DNA of 5,009 nt, taken from assembly GCA_019421725.1 (NCBI GenBank), contig JAHZES010000019.1:9873-14881 (forward strand), read 5' to 3'. Below the pieces are notes generated by a model, which worked only from the letters and a program-made list of their open reading frames with translations, was not told the origin of the DNA and did no database searches. This document shows positions 1-5,009 of the stretch, in pieces. Source of the stretch: Clostridiales bacterium (lineage in GTDB: Bacteria > Bacillota > Clostridia > Oscillospirales > Acutalibacteraceae). Position 1 is the first letter of the stretch; each line of letters starts with the position of its first letter. The position numbers were made by a program, and so were the translations under genes.

Positions 1-84
1 TCAGGGTATGCCGTAAACTTCAACAAGCTTTCGAGGGATAAGCAGCTCGAGGTGATCTCCCGCACATTCCACGATAAAATGTGA
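1..84 (+). CDS. pflB: Pyruvate formate-lyase (formate C-acetyltransferase), C-terminal 27 residues, 5' end off-window
   Basis: Frame 1 reads SGYAVNFNKL...VISRTFHDKM and stops at TGA 82-84. This is the C-terminal signature of pyruvate formate-lyase. In that family the glycine of the V-S-G-Y-A motif carries the catalytic glycyl radical (G734 in E. coli PflB), so bases 4-6 (GGG) encode the radical site. The F-N-x-L and R-T-F-H stretches follow at the spacing usual for PFL, which favours PFL over the diol-dehydratase type of glycyl radical enzyme. The enzyme converts pyruvate and CoA to formate and acetyl-CoA in anaerobic cytoplasm. The activase gene lies directly downstream on the same strand, 57 bases after the stop, as in the classical pflBA operon. 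Only the tail is visible, so length, the Cys-Cys active site and the promoter cannot be checked here. Confidence 0.93.
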   Translation, partial: SGYAVNFNKLSRDKQLEVISRTFHDKM

Positions 85-127
85 CCCGGATCTGTACCTC
101 CGTGCATTTGGGTCAAGAAAAGCTTCC

Positions 128-135
128 AAAGGAGA
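128..135 (+). promoter_or_regulatory. Ribosome binding site of pflA
   Basis: AAAGGAGA is a near-perfect Shine-Dalgarno sequence. Its AGGAG core ends 7 bases before the ATG at 142. A second ATG at 138-140 is in another frame, only about 3 bases from the core, and would give a short unrelated peptide. The site therefore decides the start at 142. Confidence 0.85.
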
Positions 136-141
136 CCATGT

Positions 142-873
142 ATGAAAGTTCATTCCGTCGAATCTCTCGCCGCGCTGGATGGCGAGGGACTTCGTTACGC
201 CGTTTTTCTCAACGGGTGCCCACTGCGCTGCGTTTACTGTCACAATCCTGATACCTGGAACCTCTGTGCAGGGCAGGAAAAAACGACGCAGGAACTGTTT
301 GCAAAAATTCGGCGTTACCTGCCATATTTTAAAGCGGGGCAAGGCGGCGTTACCTTCAGCGGCGGAGAACCCCTGCTGCAGGCGGAAGAGATCAACGCCC
401 TCGCCACACTGCTCCGTACGGAGCATATTGGCTATACGCTCGACACCTGCGGCTGTGTTCCTCTTTCGGCTGCTGTCCAAACCGCTGTGAAAAATGCCGA
501 TCTGGTGATCTGTGACCTCAAATTTCCCGAGGAAGACAGCTTTCTCCGCTACACCGGCGGCGCGCTGCAAACCGTGCTCGCCTTTCTGGATTACCTGTAC
601 CGAATCAGGCAGCGGACCTGGGTCCGTACCGTTATCGTCCCCGGAATCAACGACACTACTGCATGGATGGATCGCTATTTAGAGATACTGCGGCCGTTTG
701 CCGCCGTTATTGAAAAGTATCAGCTGCTTGGGTACCACACCATGGGAGCATTCAAATATGAAAAGCTCGGAATCCCGAATCCGCTCGGAGACAAGCCCGC
801 CATGCCGCCACAGCAGCTGCAGGTTTTACAGGAATATGTAAACCGCGCCATGCCCTGCAAAAAATTGAATTGA
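142..873 (+). CDS. pflA: Pyruvate formate-lyase activating enzyme (radical SAM)
   Basis: A 243-residue radical SAM enzyme, close to the 246 residues of E. coli PflA. It reductively cleaves SAM at a [4Fe-4S] cluster and abstracts a hydrogen from the PflB glycine, producing the active glycyl radical. The cluster motif C-x3-C-x2-C is C26, C30 and C33, within GCPLRCVYCHNPDTW. The SAM-binding S-G-G-E-P motif is at 73-77, L-D-T-C-G at 100-104 and D-L-K at 125-127. The V-P-G-I-N-D loop and the L-L-x-Y-H motif near residue 195 match PflA. There is no inserted ferredoxin-like two-cluster domain, which separates it from activases of glycerol- and choline-type glycyl radical enzymes. The start at ATG 142 is fixed by a strong ribosome binding site and the conserved V-H-S-V-E-S beginning. 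An oddity is D-G-E-G at 13-16, where most PflA proteins have D-G-P-G. It is the second gene of the pflB-pflA unit and ends at a strong terminator. Confidence 0.96.
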   Translation: MKVHSVESLAALDGEGLRYAVFLNGCPLRCVYCHNPDTWNLCAGQEKTTQELFAKIRRYLPYFKAGQGGVTFSGGEPLLQAEEINALATLLRTEHIGYTLDTCGCVPLSAAVQTAVKNADLVICDLKFPEEDSFLRYTGGALQTVLAFLDYLYRIRQRTWVRTVIVPGINDTTAWMDRYLEILRPFAAVIEKYQLLGYHTMGAFKYEKLGIPNPLGDKPAMPPQQLQVLQEYVNRAMPCKKLN

Positions 874-918
874 AAAAACGAGGCAATCGCAAAAGCTTTC
901 TGCGGTTGCCTCGTTTTT
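874..918. terminator. Bidirectional intrinsic terminator between pflA and the CAP lipoprotein gene
   Basis: Arm 874-891 (AAAAACGAGGCAATCGCA) pairs with arm 901-918 (TGCGGTTGCCTCGTTTTT) over 18 base pairs with one G-U wobble, around a 9-base loop. The A5 and T5 runs at the ends give a U-tract on either strand. It starts on the base after the pflA stop codon, and the convergent gene stops at 930, so it can end transcription from both sides. Confidence 0.93.
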
Positions 919-929
919 CATTTGCTCCT

Positions 930-1748
930 TCAGCCGCCGAACAGCTGCGTCCAGTAAAGCCGTCCGTCGCTGCCGCGGTAGCATCCGACGCCGATCTCTG
1001 AAAACCCGGTGTTCAAAATGTTTGCCCGGTGTCCGGGGGAATTCATCCATCCTTCCATTACCTGTTCCGCGGACAAATATCCATAAGCAATATTCTCCCC
1101 TACGGTATTAAATCCGGCACGAAACGCCAGCTGATATCCCTGCTCGCCGTTTGGGCGTTCGTGTGCAAATTTTGTGACGAGCTCCTGACTCCGCACCGAT
1201 GCAGAGTCCATCAGTTGTGCGTTCTCGCGCAAAGCGGGCAGCCCCTGCTTGCCGCGTTCCTGATTCACCAGAACAATGACTTGCCGGGCAACCTGCAGCA
1301 GGTCATTCCCCTCGGAGGGAGCCGAGGCCACCGCGGGTTTACTGCTTTGCGGAGCCGCTGAGCTTGCCGCAGGTTTGCTGCTTTGCGGAGCCGCTGAGCC
1401 TGCCGCGGGTTTTCTGCTTTGCGGAGCCGCTGAGCTCGCCGCGGGTCTGCTGCTTTGCGGAGCCGTAGAGCTCGCCGCAGGCTTACCGCTTGCGGAGCCG
1501 TTTTCCTCTATATTGCTGCCGACAGCATAGCTTTCCGTCTGCTCCGCTTTGGGCGAAATACCTGCCGTGTCTGATGTATTTTCTTCGTCGGATACTTCCG
1601 GCACGCTTGCCGCAGCAGAACTCTCAAGCTCGCTGCTCACCGGCTCTGACCCGAAATCCTTATTTTGCTGTTCAACGCCGCAGCCCGTAAAAAAGAGCAG
1701 ACAAAATACAAATGCCGCCCATTTTTTCATTTTTCCAAACCATTTCAC
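930..1748 (-). CDS. CAP/SCP-domain extracellular lipoprotein with tandem-repeat linker
   Basis: A 272-residue exported protein of the bacterial CAP (SCP/PR1, YkwD-like) family. Residues 1-23 form a lipoprotein signal peptide: a basic start, a hydrophobic core and the lipobox F-T-G-C with C23 as the lipidated residue, so it should be anchored on the outer face of the membrane. Residues 24-148 are a Ser/Ala/Pro/Glu-rich linker, including four 12-residue repeats of the type KPAASSAAPQSS at 89-136. The CAP domain fills about 150-270, with V-N-Q-E-R (161-165), F-A-H-E-R-P (194-199, H196), G-E-N-I-A (217-221, E218), S-P-G-H-R-A-N-I-L (237-245, H240) and a Y-W-T-Q-L-F-G end. These match the conserved cavity motifs of the family. 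The biochemical role of such bacterial proteins is largely unknown; a cell-wall or spore-coat role is only a guess. The start is GTG at 1746-1748, favoured by its ribosome binding site; an in-frame ATG at 1728-1730 would shorten the signal peptide by six residues. Confidence 0.9.
   Translation of the reverse strand: MKWFGKMKKWAAFVFCLLFFTGCGVEQQNKDFGSEPVSSELESSAAASVPEVSDEENTSDTAGISPKAEQTESYAVGSNIEENGSASGKPAASSTAPQSSRPAASSAAPQSRKPAAGSAAPQSSKPAASSAAPQSSKPAVASAPSEGNDLLQVARQVIVLVNQERGKQGLPALRENAQLMDSASVRSQELVTKFAHERPNGEQGYQLAFRAGFNTVGENIAYGYLSAEQVMEGWMNSPGHRANILNTGFSEIGVGCYRGSDGRLYWTQLFGG
1341..1484 (-). repeat. Four tandem 36-bp repeats in the lipoprotein linker
   Basis: Four consecutive 36-base units encode KPAASSTAPQSS, RPAASSAAPQSR, KPAAGSAAPQSS and KPAASSAAPQSS (residues 89-136). 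On the + strand each unit begins with the well-conserved CTTTGCGGAGCCG block, seen again at 36-base steps. The units differ at scattered, mostly synonymous positions. A decayed partial unit follows on the C-terminal side (KPAVASAPSEG), and a 12-base piece at 1489-1500 extends the array on the other side with one base missing. The protein role is probably a flexible wall-spanning spacer. Confidence 0.93.
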
Positions 1749-1757
1749 CTTGCTTCA

Positions 1758-1767
1758 TCCTTTCCTT
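1758..1767 (-). promoter_or_regulatory. Ribosome binding site of the CAP lipoprotein gene
   Basis: Read on the - strand this is AAGGAAAGGA, and its last base lies 9 bases before the GTG at 1748-1746. The out-of-frame ATG at 1743-1741 gives no long protein, and the in-frame ATG at 1730 has only a weak GGA upstream. The site supports the GTG start. Confidence 0.7.
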
Positions 1768-1815
1768 CACAGGAACATCGGTTTACAAACTGGCTGATTG
1801 CTGTATTGCATGGCT

Positions 1816-1844
1816 ATCATAACAAATTCAGTCACATAACGCAA
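1816..1844 (-). promoter_or_regulatory. Candidate sigma-A promoter of the CAP lipoprotein gene
   Basis: On the - strand TTGCGT (1844-1839) and TATGAT (1821-1816) are separated by exactly 17 bases. The -10 box matches the consensus TATAAT at five of six positions and is preceded by TG in extended -10 form (TGTTATGAT). The -35 box matches only TTG. It lies in the AT-rich 192-base gap before the gene and would give a leader of about 60 bases. I see no other clear regulatory element in that gap. Confidence 0.55.
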
Positions 1845-1909
1845 GGTGATTTTTAAAATTACAATTATTTTCTATTTGTTTGGCCGATTTTGACTTTTTG
1901 CCATTTTAT

Positions 1910-1957
1910 AAAAAGCGATCCGCACCGGCCGACAGATAAGCTACCTTGCCGGCTGCG
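1910..1957 (-). terminator. Possible intrinsic terminator of the methyltransferase gene
   Basis: On the - strand CGCAGCCGGC (1957-1948) can pair with GCCGGTGCG (1929-1921), giving nine base pairs with one bulged G and an 18-base loop that contains the stop codon. A run of five T follows at 1914-1910, but only after a 6-base gap, which is longer than usual. The stem is GC-rich and in the right place, yet the long loop and the gap make it a weak candidate. Confidence 0.4.
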
Positions 1958-2729
1958 CTTCCTTAATACTCCTTGTAGCAAAATACTGAGGCGCAAAATC
2001 CCTCAGCCTGCAATCGCCCGGGCGATCGCGGTCTTCAAACAGCTCGCAGAGACGAAACCCCGCTTTCAGCTGACCGCCGATCTGTTCTTCCAGCGAATGA
2101 GAAAACTGCACGCCATCCCCTCTGCGCACCATCTCCTCCAGCCGCTCCGGTTCCATTTTCAGCGGATTGAACGGAAGCGCATTCGCAACCGTCAGCGGCA
2201 GGCGGCAGATATCCTCAAACAGAAAATTCAGCCCGTTGTCCATACCTGCCAGCAACGTTCCACCCGGCTTTAACACGCGGAAACACTCGTTCCACACATG
2301 CTGCACATCCTCCACATAACAGTTGGAAACGGGGTGAAAAATGCAATCGAAACTTTCATCCGGAAACGGAAATCGTTTCGTCATGTCGCCTTTGACAATC
2401 TTGATGGAACAGCCCTCCCGCTCGGCAACTGCCCGGTCAGCCTCTAATTGTGCGTCGGAATAATCGAGCAGCGTGCATTGAGCGCCCAAAACCGCAAAAA
2501 TCGGCATCTGCTGCCCGCCTCCGCTCGCAAGCCCAAGCAGCTTTTTTCCCTTTAGCTCGCCGAACCATTCTTTCGGCACCGGAACACACGGAGTGAGAAA
2601 AACATTCCATTCGCCTTCTCTGGCTCTTCGCACTTCCTCCGGTGTGACCGGAATCGACCACTCAATTCCTCCCGCAGCCCACTGATCCCATGTTTCTGCG
2701 TTGATCTCTGTGTAGCCTTTTGCTTTCAT
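1941..2729 (-). CDS. Class I SAM-dependent methyltransferase
   Basis: A 262-residue cytoplasmic methyltransferase of the Methyltransf_11/25 type; the substrate cannot be told from sequence. The SAM-binding motif I is L-L-G-L-A-S-G-G-G-Q-Q at 64-74, followed by an acidic strand end L-L-D-Y-S with D89 that should bind the ribose hydroxyls. G-D-M-T (D115) fits motif II, F-D-C-I-F-H-P-V-S (127-135) the post-II strand, and R-V-L-K-P-G-G (151-157) the usual motif III. The N-terminal part (T-W-D-Q-W-A-A-G-G-I-E-W and F-L-T-P-C-x-P-V-P-K-E-W-F-G) is characteristic of a group of methyltransferases common in Firmicutes. ATG 2727-2729 is chosen because AAAGGAGA precedes it. An upstream in-frame ATG at 2768 lies inside the terminator of the preceding gene and would add 13 unconserved-looking residues. 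No dedicated promoter is evident between that terminator and the start. Confidence 0.9.
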   Translation of the reverse strand: MKAKGYTEINAETWDQWAAGGIEWSIPVTPEEVRRAREGEWNVFLTPCVPVPKEWFGELKGKKLLGLASGGGQQMPIFAVLGAQCTLLDYSDAQLEADRAVAEREGCSIKIVKGDMTKRFPFPDESFDCIFHPVSNCYVEDVQHVWNECFRVLKPGGTLLAGMDNGLNFLFEDICRLPLTVANALPFNPLKMEPERLEEMVRRGDGVQFSHSLEEQIGGQLKAGFRLCELFEDRDRPGDCRLRDFAPQYFATRSIKEAQPAR

Positions 2730-2735
2730 GGGTAG

Positions 2736-2743
2736 TCTCCTTT
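2736..2743 (-). promoter_or_regulatory. Ribosome binding site of the methyltransferase gene
   Basis: On the - strand AAAGGAGA is followed by six bases and then the ATG at 2729-2727. This strong site selects the internal start over the ATG at 2768. Confidence 0.85.
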
Positions 2744-2751
2744 CAAAACAC

Positions 2752-2779
2752 AAAAATCGCCCCCACAAAGTGAAGGCGA
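2752..2779 (-). terminator. Intrinsic terminator downstream of the Clp ATPase gene
   Basis: On the - strand TCGCCTTCAC (2779-2770) pairs along its full length with GTGGGGGCGA (2766-2757), ten base pairs including two G-U wobbles, around a TTT loop. Five T residues (2756-2752) follow at once. It begins 13 bases after the Clp stop codon and ends 8 bases before the methyltransferase ribosome binding site. Confidence 0.8.
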
Positions 2780-2781
2780 CA

Positions 2782-2800
2782 GGTAATTACCGTTATAACG
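2782..2800. repeat. Two abutting 10-bp perfect palindromes
   Basis: GGTAATTACC (2782-2791) and CGTTATAACG (2791-2800) are both perfect palindromes and share base 2791. They span the Clp stop codon (TAA at 2795-2793) and lie just before the terminator. Whether they are an operator, part of the 3' end structure or chance is not known. Confidence 0.5.
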
Positions 2801-5009
2801 TCAGCAGCGTCAGGCTTTCGCCGTCATCTGCCACGGTCAGGCTTACGCCGGAAAGCGTTTCGCCCTGTGCGATCAGCGCACTGGCCAGCCGATCTTCCAC
2901 CTCGCGCCGGATCGTATTGCGAATATCTCGTGCACCGCTCTTACCTCCAAGGGCTTTTTTGGCGATCCACTTCACCGCGCTGTCATCAAATACAAACGTA
3001 ATGGCTTTCTCCTTCAGCACACCCACATATTCGTTCAGCATCAGCCTTGCAATTGCCTCGTAATCCTGCTCGGTCAGCGAACGGAAAACGATCACTTCAT
3101 CCACCCGGCTGAGAAATTCCGGACGCAGAAATTCCCCAAGCGCTTTCAGCGCTTTTTCACGGTCGGCGTTATCCTGCGTTTTTCCAAAGCCGAGCAGCGT
3201 GTCCCTGCGCTCGCTTCCCGCGTTGGAGGTCATCACCAGAATGGTGTTTTCAAAATTCACCGTGCGGCCCTGCGCGTCGGTTATCCGTCCTTCGTCAAGA
3301 ATCTGCAGCAGAATGTTCATTACATCCGGGTGCGCTTTTTCAATTTCATCGAGCAGAAGCACCGAATAGGGCTGGCGGCGAACCTTTTCCGTCACCTGAC
3401 CGGCTTCGTCATAGCCCACATAGCCGGGCGGCGAGCCGATGATGCGGGAAACCGAATGTTTCTCCATAAATTCCGACATATCCAGCCGAATCAACGTTTC
3501 CGGCGTGTCGAACAGTTCCTCCGAAAGCGCTTTGCACAACTCGGTTTTTCCTACGCCGGTAGGACCCACAAAGATGAACGAAGCCGGGCGGCGGCGCGGA
3601 CTGATATGAGCACGGCTGCGCCGCACGGCGGCAGCCACTTTTTCCACCGCTTCATCCTGACCGATCACACGCTTTTTCAGCGCCTCTTCCAAATGTCCCA
3701 GCCGCTGCATTTCACCGCTGCGGATTTTTTCCGTCGGAATCCCCGTCCAGAGCGTCAGCACCCGCGCCAGATCCTCCTCTGTTACGGGCGCACCGAGCGC
3801 TTCGGGACGCAAAGCATCCGTCCGCTGCTTCAGCCGGGCGATCTCTGCCCGAAGCTGCGCCAGCTGTTCATAATCGATCGGATCGGTAGACGCCGCCATT
3901 TCCTCTTCTTCTTTTTCCTTTTTCTCCAGATCCATGTTTGCGGCATCATAATCGCGCATTTTCAAATTTCGCAATGCGCCGCAGGTACACGCTTCATCCA
4001 ACAGATCGATCGCCTTATCCGGCAGGAAGCGGTCTGTCACATAACGCTCGGAAAGCACGACCGCTTCCCGCAGCAGAGAATCCGAAATGGTCACGCGATG
4101 ATAATTTTCATAATACTCTTTAATACCGATCAATACCTGGACGGTATCCTCCACCGACGGTTCCTTGACGCGCACCGGCTGAAAACGGCGCTCCAGCGCA
4201 GCGTCTTTTTCAATATATTTGCGGTACTCCGTAAAGGTCGTCGCACCAATTACCTGAATTTCTCCGCGCGAAAGCGCCGGCTTCAAAATATTCGCAGCAT
4301 TCATCGAACCTTCCGAATCGCCCGCACCGACCAGATTATGCACCTCGTCAATAAACAGAATAATGTTGCCCGCGGCACGAACCTCTTCGATCAATCCCTT
4401 GATACGGCTCTCAAATTGCCCCCGGAATTGTGTCCCCGCCACCAACGCCGTCAGGTCCAACAGGCAGATTTCCTTGTTCTGCAGGCGCAGCGGCACCTCT
4501 CCGGCAGCAATGCGCAAAGCAAGCCCCTCTGCAATCGCGGTTTTTCCAACACCGGGCTCGCCGATCAGACACGGATTATTTTTGGTACGCCGGCTCAGGA
4601 TCTGCACGGTACGGGCAATTTCGGCATCCCGCCCAATAATACGGTCCAGCTTGCCGTCGCGTGCCTTTCTCGTCAGGTTCTCCGTGTAAGCGTCCACATA
4701 CTTTCGCTTCTGGCGCGGCGGGGATTTCCTGTCGCCTTTTTCATTTTGCGATTTCTCCCCCGCTTTTTCGCTTTTCTGTCCAAAAAGCTCCTGCAGGCTT
4801 TGCGGCATAGTCGGCGCTCCACCCATTTCAAACCCGTCGCCGTCTTCTTCGCCATTGCCCTCGCCGTTGGCTCCCAGCATGGAAAGCAGCCCGTTTTCTC
4901 CGTCCTCACCCATTAGCCCAGAGAGCTGTTCGCTGGCTTCTTCCAGCATTTCATCCGTAATTCCCATCTTCTCCATAATATCGCTAACCTGCGTAATTCC
5001 AAGCTCTTT
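2793..5009 (-). CDS. Clp protease ATP-binding subunit (ClpC/ClpE-type, two AAA+ modules), N-terminus off-window
   Basis: The frame is open to the window edge, giving 738 visible residues; a Met at 4976 (counted as 1 here) lacks a good ribosome binding site and is probably internal. The protein is an ATP-driven hexameric unfoldase that should thread substrates into ClpP. AAA-1 has Walker A G-E-P-G-V-G-K-T (139-146), Walker B I-I-L-F-I-D-E (205-211) and arginine-finger region L-E-R-R-F (261-265). A short charged middle segment lies at about 335-395. AAA-2 has Walker A G-P-T-G-V-G-K-T (471-478), pore loop G-Y-V-G (518-521), Walker B L-L-L-D-E (540-544) and sensor-2 G-A-R (681-683). L-G-F at 595-597 matches the ClpP-docking loop. 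In place of the paired Clp_N repeats, a Gly/Glu-rich then basic low-complexity stretch (20-92) precedes AAA-1. The first residues, K-E-L-G-I-T-Q-V-S-D-I-M, resemble the segment after an N-terminal zinc finger, as in ClpE-like proteins; that is inference. A terminator follows the stop. Confidence 0.93.
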   Translation of the reverse strand, partial: KELGITQVSDIMEKMGITDEMLEEASEQLSGLMGEDGENGLLSMLGANGEGNGEEDGDGFEMGGAPTMPQSLQELFGQKSEKAGEKSQNEKGDRKSPPRQKRKYVDAYTENLTRKARDGKLDRIIGRDAEIARTVQILSRRTKNNPCLIGEPGVGKTAIAEGLALRIAAGEVPLRLQNKEICLLDLTALVAGTQFRGQFESRIKGLIEEVRAAGNIILFIDEVHNLVGAGDSEGSMNAANILKPALSRGEIQVIGATTFTEYRKYIEKDAALERRFQPVRVKEPSVEDTVQVLIGIKEYYENYHRVTISDSLLREAVVLSERYVTDRFLPDKAIDLLDEACTCGALRNLKMRDYDAANMDLEKKEKEEEEMAASTDPIDYEQLAQLRAEIARLKQRTDALRPEALGAPVTEEDLARVLTLWTGIPTEKIRSGEMQRLGHLEEALKKRVIGQDEAVEKVAAAVRRSRAHISPRRRPASFIFVGPTGVGKTELCKALSEELFDTPETLIRLDMSEFMEKHSVSRIIGSPPGYVGYDEAGQVTEKVRRQPYSVLLLDEIEKAHPDVMNILLQILDEGRITDAQGRTVNFENTILVMTSNAGSERRDTLLGFGKTQDNADREKALKALGEFLRPEFLSRVDEVIVFRSLTEQDYEAIARLMLNEYVGVLKEKAITFVFDDSAVKWIAKKALGGKSGARDIRNTIRREVEDRLASALIAQGETLSGVSLTVADDGESLTLLTL

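Noticed and set aside
82..115. A hairpin between pflB and pflA (TGACCC with GGGTCA)
   Set aside because: Only six base pairs around a 22-base loop, with no T-tract. It is too weak to call a terminator or a processing site.
1..570. A 189-codon frame on the - strand
   Set aside because: It is antisense to the pflB end and to pflA, both firmly identified by motifs.
826..1050. A 74-codon - strand frame across the pflA terminator
   Set aside because: It reads through the terminator stem and overlaps the CAP gene in another frame, with no motif.
1276..1530. A + strand frame with repeats of the type GLLLCGAAELAA
   Set aside because: It is the antisense reading of the 36-bp repeats. Any frame stays open across a repeat with a period divisible by three. 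No ribosome binding site or homology supports it.
1890..2273. A 127-codon frame on the + strand
   Set aside because: It runs antisense into the methyltransferase gene and shows no motif.
2730..2768. A 13-residue N-terminal extension of the methyltransferase from ATG 2768
   Set aside because: This start lies in the Clp terminator hairpin, while ATG 2729 has an ideal ribosome binding site and begins the family-like sequence.
3330..4916. A 528-codon open frame on the + strand
   Set aside because: It lies wholly antisense to the conserved Clp ATPase gene, its translation has no recognisable motif and is rich in Arg, His and Phe, as expected from the mirror of a GC-rich gene.

Overview
The window suggests a Gram-positive anaerobe of the Clostridia, possibly Oscillospirales/Ruminococcaceae-like with moderate GC. 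Grounds are a pyruvate formate-lyase operon, strong AGGAG-type ribosome binding sites, a lipoprotein with a Ser/Ala/Pro wall-spanning linker and a CAP domain, intrinsic terminators with short T-tracts, and a Clp ATPase whose N-terminal part looks ClpE-like. The assignment is an inference from gene content, not from a search.

Layout. On the + strand, bases 1-84 encode the last 27 residues of pyruvate formate-lyase (pflB), including the glycine that carries the radical. Its activating enzyme pflA (142-873) follows 57 bases later and ends in a strong bidirectional terminator (874-918). Everything after that is on the - strand. A CAP-domain lipoprotein (930-1748) converges on the same terminator and carries a 36-bp tandem repeat in its linker. 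It has its own candidate promoter (1816-1844). Upstream lies a class I SAM-dependent methyltransferase (1941-2729). Upstream of that is a two-AAA-module Clp ATPase (2793 to beyond the right edge), whose 5' end is outside the window and which ends in its own terminator (2752-2779).

How the genes relate. PflB and PflA form one functional pair: PflA uses SAM and a [4Fe-4S] cluster to install the glycyl radical on PflB for anaerobic pyruvate cleavage to formate and acetyl-CoA. The Clp ATPase is a protein quality-control unfoldase that probably feeds ClpP. The methyltransferase and the CAP lipoprotein have no visible functional link to either. The three - strand genes look like separate transcription units or a loosely coupled series, because terminator-like hairpins separate them.

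Most of the window is ordinary core-genome content. The points most worth a second look are the slipped repeat array in the CAP lipoprotein, the missing promoter space between the Clp terminator and the methyltransferase, a pair of abutting palindromes at the Clp stop codon, and the unusual N-terminal region of the Clp ATPase. I found no mobile element, CRISPR array, tRNA or rRNA, and no convincing new defence or mobile system.
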